Shown: piece by piece, positions 48,726 to 59,853 of the stretch
How the letters are laid out: the number at the start of each line of letters is the position of its first letter
How positions within the stretch are numbered: position 1 is the first letter of the stretch
Assembly (NCBI GenBank): GCA_038496445.1
Contig: JALMLS010000594.1
Coordinates: 143,520 to 207,519 of the forward strand
Direction of reading: 5' to 3'
Origin: Trichosphaerium sp. ATCC 40318
Taxonomy: Eukaryota > Discosea > Flabellinia > Trichosidae
Length of the DNA: 64,000 nucleotides
Notes under the pieces: generated by a model
Told to the model about the DNA's origin: nothing
Seen by the model: the letters and a program-made list of their open reading frames with translations, nothing else
The model's database searches: none
Program-made: the position numbers and the translations under genes

Positions 48726-49659
48726 CTCCCTAATAACATAATTTAATAACTAAACTCGTGTTACACCTTCTCTTCAATCACTGACTAAGTACGTCGTGAT
48801 ATTGTATGTACTAACTAGGTAGTAAAAGTACATAACGGACGCTTTTACAGCCATTGTAAGCTAAGTTTGTGATGGAGTTGGCCTGACATGACATTAAAAC
48901 TAAAGCTACGTTTTATAGTAAGCACATGATGTTCTACTATTGCTATCATGAATGCTCCATAAGAGAGCTTCCTTTTTGGGACAGCTACAACAGTAATTGT
49001 GAGTACTTCTACAAGACCAAATGGAATCTGTCTTAATACAACTTGTGGATGTGCGTGAAACACCGTTTGCGAGTCCACCTTTAGCGTAACAAAGCAAGAG
49101 TGACATCAATGCTTGGTGATTAGATATTGGGTGGATAGCTTGTACAGTGTAACAGGGTACCTGGCGTAAACCATCTTGAAACACTACCTGCAGCCAGTAA
49201 TTTCAAACTCAAATAGTGATGTCAAGAATTTTAGCAGTCTACAATGCTGGTAATATGTAACACTTGTACTTGTTGACAGTTACGCTTTATTTTAATAGCT
49301 GGATAGAGTGTTAGAGCCAGCTATAACTCTTAAACAGCTAACTCTCGCAGCCAATAAACTCTGAAAACAAGCATAATGTCACTAAAATAAGAGTGTTTTT
49401 GTTTGAAAGTTGCATAGTTTTTTGAGATGCAGTAGTACAAGCAGAATATCTGGCATAATCAGTGGCAACAACCATAGGCAATTGCTCACCAGTTCACAAT
49501 ACTGCACCTGTCCTTGAAGCTGATTAGAACATGTATTGTATACAGGTGATTAACAGTTGCGACTGATGCATTCAGCACCCTAATATGGTAAGGTATTTGT
49601 GATGGTCAACATGACAATTGATCGGGTCAGTACTCATCAAGTTTCTTCACAGCGTTAAA

Positions 49660-49712
49660 GTCTTCGTGGCCTAATGGTATGGCACCAGTCTTCGGATCTG
49701 GGGATTGCGGGT
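49660..49712 (+). pseudogene. Truncated tRNA-Arg copy
   Basis: Identical to the first 53 bases of the tRNA-Arg at 47146-47217. It then diverges (GTAAAAAAAAA) in place of the T-loop and acceptor 3' strand. The B box is lost, so it should not be transcribed or processed as a functional tRNA. Confidence 0.85.
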
Positions 49713-50044
49713 GTAAAAAAAAACTTGCCACCAATAGTTTTATGTGTAAATCAGCACAAAATAGGTGTTAAACGTCCAGATTGTCGCTGTGATATTCCTC
49801 TATAATATTGTTTATAATCACCCTTGTTTTACAGTATTCAGTATTCTATTTATGTGATTATAATACAATATTTCGGACGCAGATCAACATAAAAATTTAG
49901 ACAACTTTAGTTCCATGTGTCGGGGTTTGTACAAACCGTAGATCATTGACGTTTGGTGCCTGGTTTGTCATAAATACTTAAAATACTGGTAACCTCTTCT
50001 GCTTATTCAAAGTTATATAAAAGATGATACAATAATCCTCACTA

Positions 50045-50190
50045 ACCAATAGCAGCATTAAAAACACTTATTCATAAATGCCATAAGTGATTTGGTCCCT
50101 TCATTTGTAATGCTGTTATAACGATCAACATAATGGTATGAACACCAGTAAGAACTTTTATGCCTTATCTGTAATCCCTTGATAATGACT
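50045..50190 (-). pseudogene. Relic of an F-box/LRR repeat
   Basis: The minus strand shows YNSITNEGTKSLMAF in one frame and KVLTGVHTIML in another. Together these match ITDEGIKxLxGVHTIxL repeats of the F-box/LRR family, with frame shifts. Confidence 0.55.
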
Positions 50191-50289
50191 AAGGTTAGTA
50201 GTATGTAAGGTGAGTGCTCGTTTATTGAGCGGATTGACAGATTTAGACAATGTTTTGGTAGTTGTAGCATGCTGGATTGATTATGGGGA

Positions 50290-50995
50290 AGGCAATAACA
50301 GGTATGAAAGTAAGAAAATACTTAGTATTGATTTTTAAGGCTGGTAGTTAACATTTAGTAGGTGCATTTAAATCAGCAGATGCTTTACTTAAAGGAAATC
50401 ATGAAATTATTGCAGGCTGTAATAGGCAACCAAAAAAAAAAAAAAGAATACCTAGTCAACTATTTTTGATTTGGTTTTTTTTTCCTAACCAAGTTTGCTC
50501 GTGCTTTCTTGTTTATATTGGTACACACGTATTCATAATGATTTTTGCTTCTGTTTAAGGGTCTTTACTAATGAGTTGTTAAAGGTATTCCTGAGGAGGG
50601 AGAAGATGACGATGAGGGTGAAGATGCGGAAGAAATTGAAGAAATTGAAGCCAACGTAGAGCTCATTGATAAACTTCGAACAGGATGGAGTTGTGAAAAC
50701 AAAGTAATGTTCTACTGTAATGACATAAATTATATGGATCCATTCATAAAGAAAGCCGAAAACTAAAGGATGCGACAGTACGCCAAAGAGTTAACAAAAA
50801 TAACACTTCAAAAATTTTACTTTATTTTGTATTGTTTTTAACTGAGACATCCAAGGTATCAAACAATCTTGACGATGTCATAACGTTCGGTTTAAATACA
50901 AACATAAAAGCTAAAATCGAAGGATCAAGTCCAAAAAGTATTCGGAAAGTTGAAGAAGAAGATAAAGGAAAATTGTTGATATAATAAATTACCAA
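50290..50995 (+). other. Possible gene fragments with acidic coding patches
   Basis: Short plus-strand coding-like stretches occur: SADALLKGNHEIIAGC near 50375-50430, a Glu/Asp-rich stretch EEGEDDDEGEDAEEIEEIEA at about 50585-50665, and NNLDDVITFGLNTNIKAKIE with a stop at about 50985. Plausible donors and acceptors exist, but I could not build one open model. These may be exons of a real small gene or the remains of one. No family is recognised. Confidence 0.3.
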
Positions 50996-51095
50996 AAATG
51001 CAAGATTTTTTAATGTCTAAAATACAACCAGCTTGTTTTTTGTTTTATTATTTACAACATAGATCGCCACTTGACCAAAAAAAGAAAATAAAGGG

Positions 51096-54071
51096 CTATG
51101 TCTCGTCATCTTCATCATCATTATCATCAAATGAGACGCTTTTTTCATTACTTTTAGATCGACCTGTAACAGAACCTACAACAGGTTGTTCTAAAGCAGG
51201 AGGCATACTATCTTTTCTATGACCACTTGGTTGTACTCTATCCGTAAGGTTTGGCATCTCTCTTATATACCGTAGACGCTGTCCACCTATTTGATTAATC
51301 AGTAAGCATTCGCCAAGCAAAATATGTATAAGTTCGCCTTGAGCCCTTTTTTCTTTAAGAGTTGTGTCAAAACTTTCTCAAATTGTTCTTAAAATAGCTT
51401 TCATCTTTTAGCGCTGTTTTTCAGGTTTATTCGGACTATCACGTGCCTAGTACGTTTCCTGCAGTATCAGCTGTAGTCCATTTCATAGGATCAGATTCTG
51501 GTTTAGAATCACGTATCTAGAGAGGGAACAGTCAGAAAGATAACTAACGCTTTAAATTGTTTTCCCTGCTTTTTACCTGTTTTGGATCCCACAGGGATGG
51601 TAATATTTCTGTATCTTCTCCAGATACTCTGAGTGTTTCAGTTTGTGTGTATTCGTCAATAATAGTTAAGGGCTCATAAATCTCGACCCTCCAAGACCTA
51701 GTATTGAGTCAACATCTATAACAAGTTTTTTTTGAAAGTTTTTTGCTTGTATTTTGTTTGCATGTCGTTTTTTTGTCGTACTTTGGTCTATACGCTACTT
51801 TAACTGGTTTTGGTTGATTACTCTTTTTCTTATTTGCTTCTGCACGTTTATGTAGCGCCAGAAGAGTTGAACTATGTTTCAACTGAATAGCTGCTTTTTC
51901 TTTTCTTATTTTTTTCTCTTTAATGATTTTCTCCCTTGCTTCTTCTCTGAGGGAATCAATCTTTGCTTGAGGTAATCCCCCAAGCCAAATCTTATCGAAA
52001 GCAGTCGAAAATAAAACACCTAGAGGGTATGTTAATGCAAGAATATTAATGGTTTAAAAGACGAAGTATTTTAGGGTTTTTTCTTTCGGAACTTACTAGC
52101 ATCTCCAACACGACCAGGTATAGACTTTAAATACTCAAGCAAGGTCTCAAAGCTCTTCTCTTTAAGTATCCTCCCTTCAAACATTTTAAATAAAGCCAAG
52201 GCTGTCCTGAAGAGCATTTTTTGACCTTCAAACAAGAAGCAATCTGGAGGGGAAAAAAAAACATTAGATGGTGATTGCAAATGATACTAAGAGCATACCA
52301 AGAAACCTTAGAGCAGGTTCAAGTGGTAGAATGTTTAAAAATACAGAAAGGAACCACTGAAGTGTAACAGAACGAAGATCAATCTCCAACTTGTTGATGT
52401 GTTCGTGAACCTTTAGGAACAAAAATGAGAATAAAAAAAAATATCCACAAGTCACGCGATTAGAAACTTCTACAATAAAAGTTGCTTTATTTCCATCACG
52501 TGATAAGAAAAAAAAATGGTATATCTGTCTATACCTTTGGTAGCTTGAGCGCTAAAAGCTCATTTAATACGTAAGTGTCTATCTCAACACCAATCATTGA
52601 ATTTGTGTAGTAATCTGGAGGAATAATTTTGTCGACCAAGATTCTATTAGTAACTATAAGAAAAAGTATCACGTGATAGTTTAGTGACATTTCTTTAAAA
52701 CGTCATATCGTCAAAAAATATTTTAAAATACATCTACAACATTGGTATCCTACAGGTATGCAGTAATTGAGGTTTTAAGAATGTTCTGCGAGAAAAGAAA
52801 AACACGAAGAATTTTCAAAAGTTTTGCAAGAAATAACGACATGTAGGCTTACTTTAATAACCAAAAGCTTGATTCTTCATCTAGAAAGAGTAACAACATG
52901 GCTGCTATAAAATTCATAGCTTGACAATAACCAACCTAGCAAACAATGAGATAAGACAAAACAAAAAGAAAAAACTGACAAAAAATCATCTGGTGATAAG
53001 ATTGACTCTAAAACAAACCACACATACCTCTGGGCGTATCCAACTGAATGCTGTTAGTACATTCCTAAGCTTTTCTATACCCTCTTCAGAGCGAAACATT
53101 ACATTATCGGGCATGGATCTATAAACATCTTTTTCAATTTCATAAGTAGCTTTTGTTAGTTCTCCCTTCTTAGCGCCAATGATATCTAAATTACACGTTA
53201 ACAAAGGCGGAGCGGAATAATTAAGAATATTCAAACAACATGTCATAAGTGTAAAATACCAAAGAACAAGCTTATAACGAGCCCATCAGAGTAGAGAGAT
53301 TTAAAAAAAAAAGTTGGTCAAATGAAAAAAAAATAAAACAGACAACTTTGACGCACCAGCATACGCAAGTAAGTTATTTTCAAGTTGCTCCTGTGCTCCT
53401 GTAAGACGCATCCATACCTTTATTAAATATACCGTGAGATTTTAAGAGATAATAAGGCCTCAGAATGGAGAAAAACACGAAAACCAAAACCCCAAACAAC
53501 AAAAAAAAAATCAGAAAAAAAACAATTTCAGAACTTCTAGCGCATTTCTTTTTTTAACACTTCCGCGTTTGGCGTAAACAACCATGTACAACGGTTTAAA
53601 TCAATAAAATGTATTTTATAAGCGTACCTGACCACGCTTTTCCTTTGGAATACCAAAGTAACGTATTAATTGCTTCAATTCAGCTGTTCTAGATAGCCTA
53701 GTGTTTCCTTGGTCTACTGTTTCTAAATATTGATCCCAAGCAGTTTGTTTTGGACTATGCAGCAAACGCCAGAACTGTGAGCTTCTTAAACCACTTTTTT
53801 GTTCTAAAGACGCTTGTAAATAATGCGTACAATGAAAGTACAAGCGCTGTACCTGTTCGTTCGTCGCCATGACGCACGCCGTCTGCGTTGAGCTGAAATC
53901 CATACTCACAGACATCGCTTGGGAAGTGTTAAACGATTTTTGACCCATTTTAAAGTGAAATTGTTGAAAAACTGAAATAACTAGAGTAGACGCAACAAAA
54001 TAGCGTTTAGCGTCATTCTGAAGCAAAGTTGGTACGTACGGACTTCCTACATTACTATCGTAACTGCTCAT
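51096..54071 (-). CDS. TBC-domain Rab GTPase-activating protein
   Basis: Starts at ATG 54071 (MSSYDSNVGSPYVPTLLQND). Exons encode a TBC domain in order: GIPKEKRGQVWMRLTGAQEQ-like entry (RGIP variant), IEKDVYRSMPDNVMF with the IxxDxxR arginine finger, VLTAFSWIRPEVGYCQAMNF with the YxQ glutamine finger, FIAAMLLLFLDEESSFW, RILVDKIIPPDYYTNSMIGV, EIDLRSVTLQWFLSVFLNIL and EGQKMLFRTALALFKMFEGR. Both finger residues are present, so GAP activity toward a Rab is expected. The C-terminal third is basic and coiled-coil-like (KIDSLREEAREKIIKEKK), and it ends in an acidic patch (DDNDDEDDET). About ten short introns interrupt it. It is divergent from the PP6 gene, 283 bp away. The target Rab is unknown. Confidence 0.88.
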
Positions 54072-54354
54072 TTTGGCGTTAAACGATATTTTATGATGTA
54101 ATTACAACGAGATAGCCAAATCGGATGAAACGCAAGTGTTGCGTTAAACAGCCAAAAATCCACTTGATCAGAATTTGAATCTTGCGTCTAACTCTTTGCC
54201 ACAAGCCGAAAGTAGTCAAAGCCTTGACACCAAAAACAAAAAAAATATCTGCAAGTAATTGAGACTTAAAGGAAAATCAACTAAGTCACAGTTTTTTTCA
54301 CTTTCCTCAATAACACGAAAGCAATAATTGTATCTATAGTTGTATAAAAACACC
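54072..54354. promoter_or_regulatory. Bidirectional promoter region of the TBC RabGAP and PP6 genes
   Basis: Two divergent starts are 283 bp apart. No CACGTG lies between them, in contrast to most other divergent pairs in the window. Confidence 0.5.
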
Positions 54355-56100
54355 ATGACAACCAAAATAGAGAGTGGAGAATTAGGAACTTGGCTAGAAA
54401 CTCTAGCACAATGCAAATATCTACCAGAGCAGAATTTGAAGCGCTTATGCGACTTGGTACGTCATACGCGAGTTTCAGTATATAGTGGCGTATTTTTGCG
54501 CTGTTTTAGAGCGTATACAATAAGTTACCGGCTCTTTTTTCGCCTTGTTGCAGATTAGTAAAACGGGCCACAATTCTTATGTAGTGCTTAGGTAAAAGAA
54601 CTACTACTCGAAGAGTCCAATGTGCAACCTGTTAGTTCTCCAGTGACGATCTGTGGCGACATCCACGGCCAATTTTACGACTTAATGGAACTGTTTAGAA
54701 CCGGCGGTTCTCCTCCAGACACTAATTACATTTTTATGGTGCGTTTAAATTCAGACTTCGGCATTTTGGCAAAATACTTTAATTCTTTTTTGCTTCGCAT
54801 TCTACTAGCGCATTCGTAATTGCTTTATTAAACTATATTTGCTCCGAAATAGCGTCAAAACAGAATTGATAAAAAAAAAAAAAACGTTATTCTTGTTCTC
54901 TCACTTTTAGAAATTACATTGGATGCACCACTATCCTATTTCTTGACCTTTTCTTTGCGAGATATTAACAAATCTTCTTCAGGGCGATTTCGTCGATCGT
55001 GGTTACTATTCCCTTGAAACATTCACCTACCTACTATGTCTTAAGGCTAGGTAAGCAGAAGAAACCCATTTGAGCGGGTTTTTCGCAAACTTCGATTTTT
55101 GAACCTCACTTTTTCGGTAGATACCCTGATAAGGTTACTCTATTGCGTGGTAATCACGAAAGTAGACAAATTACTCAAGTATACGGGTTTTACGATGAAT
55201 GCCAACAAAAATACGGCAACGCCAACCCTTGGAAGTACTGCACTCAGGTTTTTGATCTCCTCACCATTGCAGCTGTACGTTTGGATTTATTTATTGTCGT
55301 CAACACTAAGAAAACCTGAAAAAGGAAATTATTGCAATTCGGGACCGCTTTTTTATGTTTTTGTCGATTTCTTGCTTTGTTTCACTCTTTTTGACTTTTT
55401 CTTGTAGTTAATTGATGGACGTATCTTGTGTGTCCATGGTGGTCTATCTCCAGGTGCGTCGCTGTACCTCTAATTTTTTTTTGGAGGATAAACGCGGTTT
55501 TTTTGATAATTGGTTTTTTTTTGCTTACTTTTTTGGTATTTTAGACGTTAGAACAATGGATCAAATTAGAACCATCCCACGTAACCAAGAAATCCCTCAT
55601 GAAGGTGCTTTCTGCGATTTGATGTGGTCCGATCCAGATGATATTGAAACCTGGCATGTATCCCCTAGAGGAGCTGGTTGGTTGTTTGGTCATAGAGTAA
55701 CTAGTGAGGTACGTTAGCAGAAGCATGCAACAGATAGAGATTATTTTTGATCCATTTTTTTTGTTAATTTGATGCTGACTTGTTTTCTCGTTTAGTTTGT
55801 TCGCATTAATAAGTTGAATATAATTTGCCGTGCGCATCAATTGGTGCAAGAAGGTTACAAGTATCAATTTGAGTCCCAATTGGTTACAGTTTGGTCTGCT
55901 CCTAATTATTGCTATCGGTATGTTGTTTGGATTCTTTCTTTTTTTTTGTTTATTTTGTGCTTATTTTCTTTAGTTGTGGTAACGTTGCCAGTATCCTTGC
56001 TCTTGATGAGAACCTTAATCGCGACTTTAAGATCTTTCATGCTGTCCCTGACTCTGATCGTGTTATTCCACCACGTCAACCAATGCCATACTTTCTCTAA
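54355..56100 (+). CDS. PPP6C: Serine/threonine protein phosphatase 6 catalytic subunit
   Basis: ATG 54355 starts [20 protein letters not shown]. The exons give the intact PPP set: [115 protein letters not shown] and [14 protein letters not shown], ending [10 protein letters not shown]. The [13 protein letters not shown] and [10 protein letters not shown] wording is that of PP6 (Sit4/Ppe1), not PP2A or PP4. All metal ligands are present. PP6 acts in cell-cycle and spindle control (Aurora A in animals). The C-terminal YFL fits the carboxyl-methylated tail of this group. Introns are at about 54457-54591, 54737-54983, 55051-55119, 55276-55405, 55455-55543, 55709-55796 and 55918-55974. Confidence 0.93.
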
Positions 56101-56431
56101 ACATGAAATAAGAAAAAGAGACAGTTTATTGTCATTTTTCACCCTTAGTAATCTCCTGTTAATCAATTAATTAGTAAAAGCGATCCTTTTAATATAACTA
56201 CACGTCTACGCTTTCTGGGTTCTTCATGTGTTTACTTTTATAACCTTCGGTTGTTGCTGTTTTGATGATAAAAACAAAAGATGTAGGTGCTCTCTATGTT
56301 GTAACTAAGTTTTTACTTTTTTTTTTTTGCAACACGTTTTGGGTTTTGAATGGGTTTGCTTTAGTACAAATCACGTGTCTTTTCTATTCTTGTTTGGGTT
56401 GTTTTTGTTTTGTTTTTTTTTGGTTTCTTCG

Positions 56432-58200
56432 TTAAAATCCTGAGTATTGAGTGTCGCCTGTTTTGTAGTAGTTGTAAGTTGGTGCTTGGTATTGTCTATC
56501 ATATACTGCTGGTTGTTGTGTTGTTCGTTGGGGAGTAAGATATGGTGAACTAGCGCGTGATGGAGTTGTTTGATAAGACGCTTGGTACGGTGAACGTCTT
56601 GGGACTGTCCCTGGCGTATGATAAGGTGATTGTGCCGTAGGTGTGAGATAAGGAGAGCGACTAGCCATCAATGATGGTGTATGGTATGGTGATGATGCTA
56701 TTGGAGTACGTGGTAGACTTGCAGCGCTTGGGGTATGGTAAGGAGACTTTGAAACACCATTTGAATACGGAGATTGAGAAAGTATACTTGGATAAGGTGA
56801 CCGAGAAATCCCGTTTGGACGTGGAGATTTAGGTATTGTACTTGGATAAGGTGACTGAGTAATTCTAGTTGGGCGTGGAGATTTAGGTATTGTACTTGGA
56901 TACGGTGATTGAGAAACTCCGTTTGGATATGGTGATTGAGAGTTTCTGCTTAGATACGGTGATTGAGAATCTCTGCTTGGATATGGAGATTGTATTTGTA
57001 ATGGACTTCGTTCTAGGTCTTGTGTTTGTACTGGTAGCTCTGTTTTTATCGTTTGTTCAAGTGGTTGTTCTGTTTCTTGCTCTTGTTCTTGACCTTGGTC
57101 TTGTTCTTCGACTTCTTGTGATATTGGTTCTATTATCGTTTCGGGTTGTTGTTCTTGGTGTTTTACTTGTGTGTTAACCTTTTCTAGTTTTTCTTGAAGT
57201 AAGTTTGCTGTGTTTAGAAGCGTTTGACATTTCTCAAAGAGTTCGTCATTTTCTACTTCTTTCATTTGCATGAGGTTATCCAGAGTCTTTATTTAGGTGT
57301 GAGAAATAGTCACGTGTATGATAGTTTAACGTACATCTGCACGTGATTTTTGTCGTGCGAATTTCATGTCGTTTAAGTATGTTTCTTGGGTCATTGTTTT
57401 TGTTAGTTCATCGACTTGTAGTTCTAACGCATCTATTCTACTTTTACTTTGTTTTTCAAGAGCGTTTAGCTTAGATCTAGTGACCATATGTTCTGCTTTT
57501 TCTTGGTGAAGATCTTCGAGTAGTTTTGACTCATTCTGGACGCACGTGTTAGCGACGATTTACAAAAAGACGGTTCTTCCTCAAGAAAAACAGTTTTAAT
57601 TTTTTTTTGCATTTCCTTTACCTCCTTGTAGCTCTCTAGTAAATTCTGGGCCTCGAGGTGCTTCAATTCGATATTATTAAACGTCTCTTGTCGCGCTTGA
57701 AGTTTTCGTAACTAAACAGTCTGTAAGAGAGGAGAAAAAAAAAACCTTCAAAGAGATACATTATCGCGTTATGGTTTTATCATATCAAATAATTTTAGCG
57801 TACTTCTGATTCCATCTGACCTATTTTACGCTTATCTACTGTCTCTTGTACATTCTTCTCTTCTAAATATACCTCACTTTAATACAAAGTGTTTGGGTAA
57901 CATTACCTACTAGTTTTTGAAGCACTTCCTCATAAGCAATGATAATATTTTTAAACTTCAAGTTTGTTTCTTGTTCTCTCCTTAGTACATCTTCGTAGTC
58001 CATTTGTATTATCTGTAGCTCATTCATAGCCTTTTAAAAAAATCAGTAAACTATTAAAAATAACACGTGATACTCTTAAATACTAAAATATACAACCTCT
58101 TCGATCACGTGATCGATCTTACCTGATGATAAATTTCTTTTTTTAATTTTGCGATATAGTCTCCTGCTGATAGCTCCGATGAACTGAAAGGTAATTCCAT
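56432..58200 (-). CDS. Coiled-coil protein with C-terminal Ser-Pro-Tyr repeat tail
   Basis: ATG 58200 starts MELPFSSSELSAGDYIAKLK. Five or six exons encode a long coiled coil (YEDVLRREQETNLKFKNIII, LEDLHQEKAEHMVTRSKLNA, IDALELQVDELTKTM). The last exon (56432-57271) has a Gln/Glu-rich region followed by about fifteen SPY units of the form SPYPSxxxxSPY or SPRPxxxx, ending in TQYSGF. The SP sites invite proline-directed kinases, and the repeated SPYPS spacing recalls, but is not, the Pol II CTD heptad. No family is recognised. Possible roles include a centrosome or membrane-traffic scaffold. Introns include one with a 14-bp CACGTG palindrome at 58102-58115. Confidence 0.7.
58102..58115. promoter_or_regulatory. 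14-bp CACGTG palindrome in an intron
   Basis: The perfect palindrome CGATCACGTGATCG sits in the first intron of the coiled-coil gene, just downstream of its donor. Confidence 0.6.
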
Positions 58201-59853
58201 AGTGCGTCGATAATAATTCAAAGCAAATACAGAGCAGTTGGGTGTGAAGCTTGACTCCCTTAACTAAACAAGCCTTAAAAATACTTTTTACCATGAATCT
58301 GCAACCATACACAGCGTGCCAGTACTACGTGAATAGATAGTATTTGATTGGGTATGAAGGTGGCTTAAGCGTAGAAATACGCTGTATATTAACTGTTTAT
58401 AAGTGGTGTAGTCGGCTAAGCCTGGATCGGACCATGGCCACCTCTAATCGCTGGCTTTTGAAAACGAGGAACGTACACAAATGGATTCTTATTAACATCA
58501 TTTGGTAATCCAAGCAAACTAGTTTGGATTATCCTCAGTATATGTACAACTATCTTTGGTAACATTCTCCATCTTTCGGACAATGAAGGTTACTCTCAAT
58601 CAATGTTCAGCCATGATTTTCACATAAGAGCACATAAGATATCAATATGCAACATCTTGCGTTTACAACAATGCAAAGTGTCACAGATACTGTTATGGGC
58701 TAGCAGTACACTTTCAATCGCCTACACAATAAGCTATAGTCACGTGACAGCTACTAGCAGAAAATACATCATTTGATGAAACTAACGGATGACAGCTGTA
58801 CTAAAAAGGATGCTAGTATTTTTAAAATGGTTTTATATTTGCTGGAGCAATCCTGTTATTTGATCTTATTAGTAATGTGTACGAGTTCATTATTTTGTCT
58901 TCAACAGTTTGTTAGCAATCCACTCTTAGTCCCGATCAAGGCTTTAGCCCCTTCTTTGCTAACATAACTTTTCCTAGGCGCAAAACAGCTGTACCAAAAA
59001 GGATGCTAGTAATTTTCAAAGTTTTACTAACGTTGACAAAGATAAAGGATGTTTCGAAGCTTATTTTGATTTAACGTTCTTAGCACAATAGCGTGGTATC
59101 AATTGCACGTTTAACAAGCTTTAAATCGTGATGTGGATGTTTATATGCTCTTATCCTGTAGGAAGCCGCAATACACTTTTGTGGGAGGTGGTTGATTTTA
59201 CAACGCTTTGAGGTAGATAGCATAGTATGTTGTATTCAATAATTACAAAGTAACAAAAGCCACACTTGACCCTAAGCGACATGCATGATAGTATCCAGTC
59301 TAGTGTCAACAATTGTACCTGCAAAGATACAATCTCTCAAAAGTGCACGTGACTAGTAAATAAAGTTCAAATGGTTTGGTGACAAACCGCCAAACCTTGC
59401 TGCCAGTGCAAGGTGGTGTATTAAACAGTTAGATTGTGAAGCACGCTTAAATCTTGACTCGTGTAACTGTTCCTCACTATCCCTAGATTACCATATACTA
59501 GTATATAATTGATACCAAAACAAGATCACACCTCCTTCCCGGGCCACAACAATAATACACAAATAAACCCTATGCGTGCATGTAGTATACGTAATGACTG
59601 GTACAAGGTTAAACACTAGTTGATTTGCTGTCTATTGTTTATAAGGTTTGCCTAGTACCAATTAAGTTATTGGCAGTATCGCTCCCCAAAACCTCTGCAG
59701 TTGCATATGAACTACAATACTTTGTGGTGTAAAACAAGAGATTCATATCAAATTGTTTAAGGGGGCGTGCCCCTTAAGCCTAACTGATGCATTAGGCACA
59801 AAAAATACAGAGTATAATAATAGGATTTATTATTTTTGTTGGGGTGAACAACT
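58201..59853. other. Intergenic region
   Basis: About 1.65 kb without a supported gene. A duplicated short phrase, CTGTACTAAAAAGGATGCTAGTA (58795-58817) and CTGTACCAAAAAGGATGCTAGTA (58988-59010), shows a small local duplication. CACGTG sites occur at 58741 and 59346. Confidence 0.45.

Larger units (their letters stand above)
47165..49712. repeat. Perfect 114-bp inverted repeat containing tRNA-Arg sequence
   Basis: Arm 1 is 47165-47278 and arm 2 is 49599-49712. I read all 114 positions as identical in inverted orientation. Arm 1 covers most of the tRNA and 61 bp of its 5' flank; arm 2 stops inside the T-arm. The spacer is about 2.3 kb. Confidence 0.85.

Noticed and set aside
58391-58460. tRNA-like phrase GGTGTAGTCGGCTAAGC.
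   Set aside because: No T-arm, anticodon arm or pairing acceptor stem follows.
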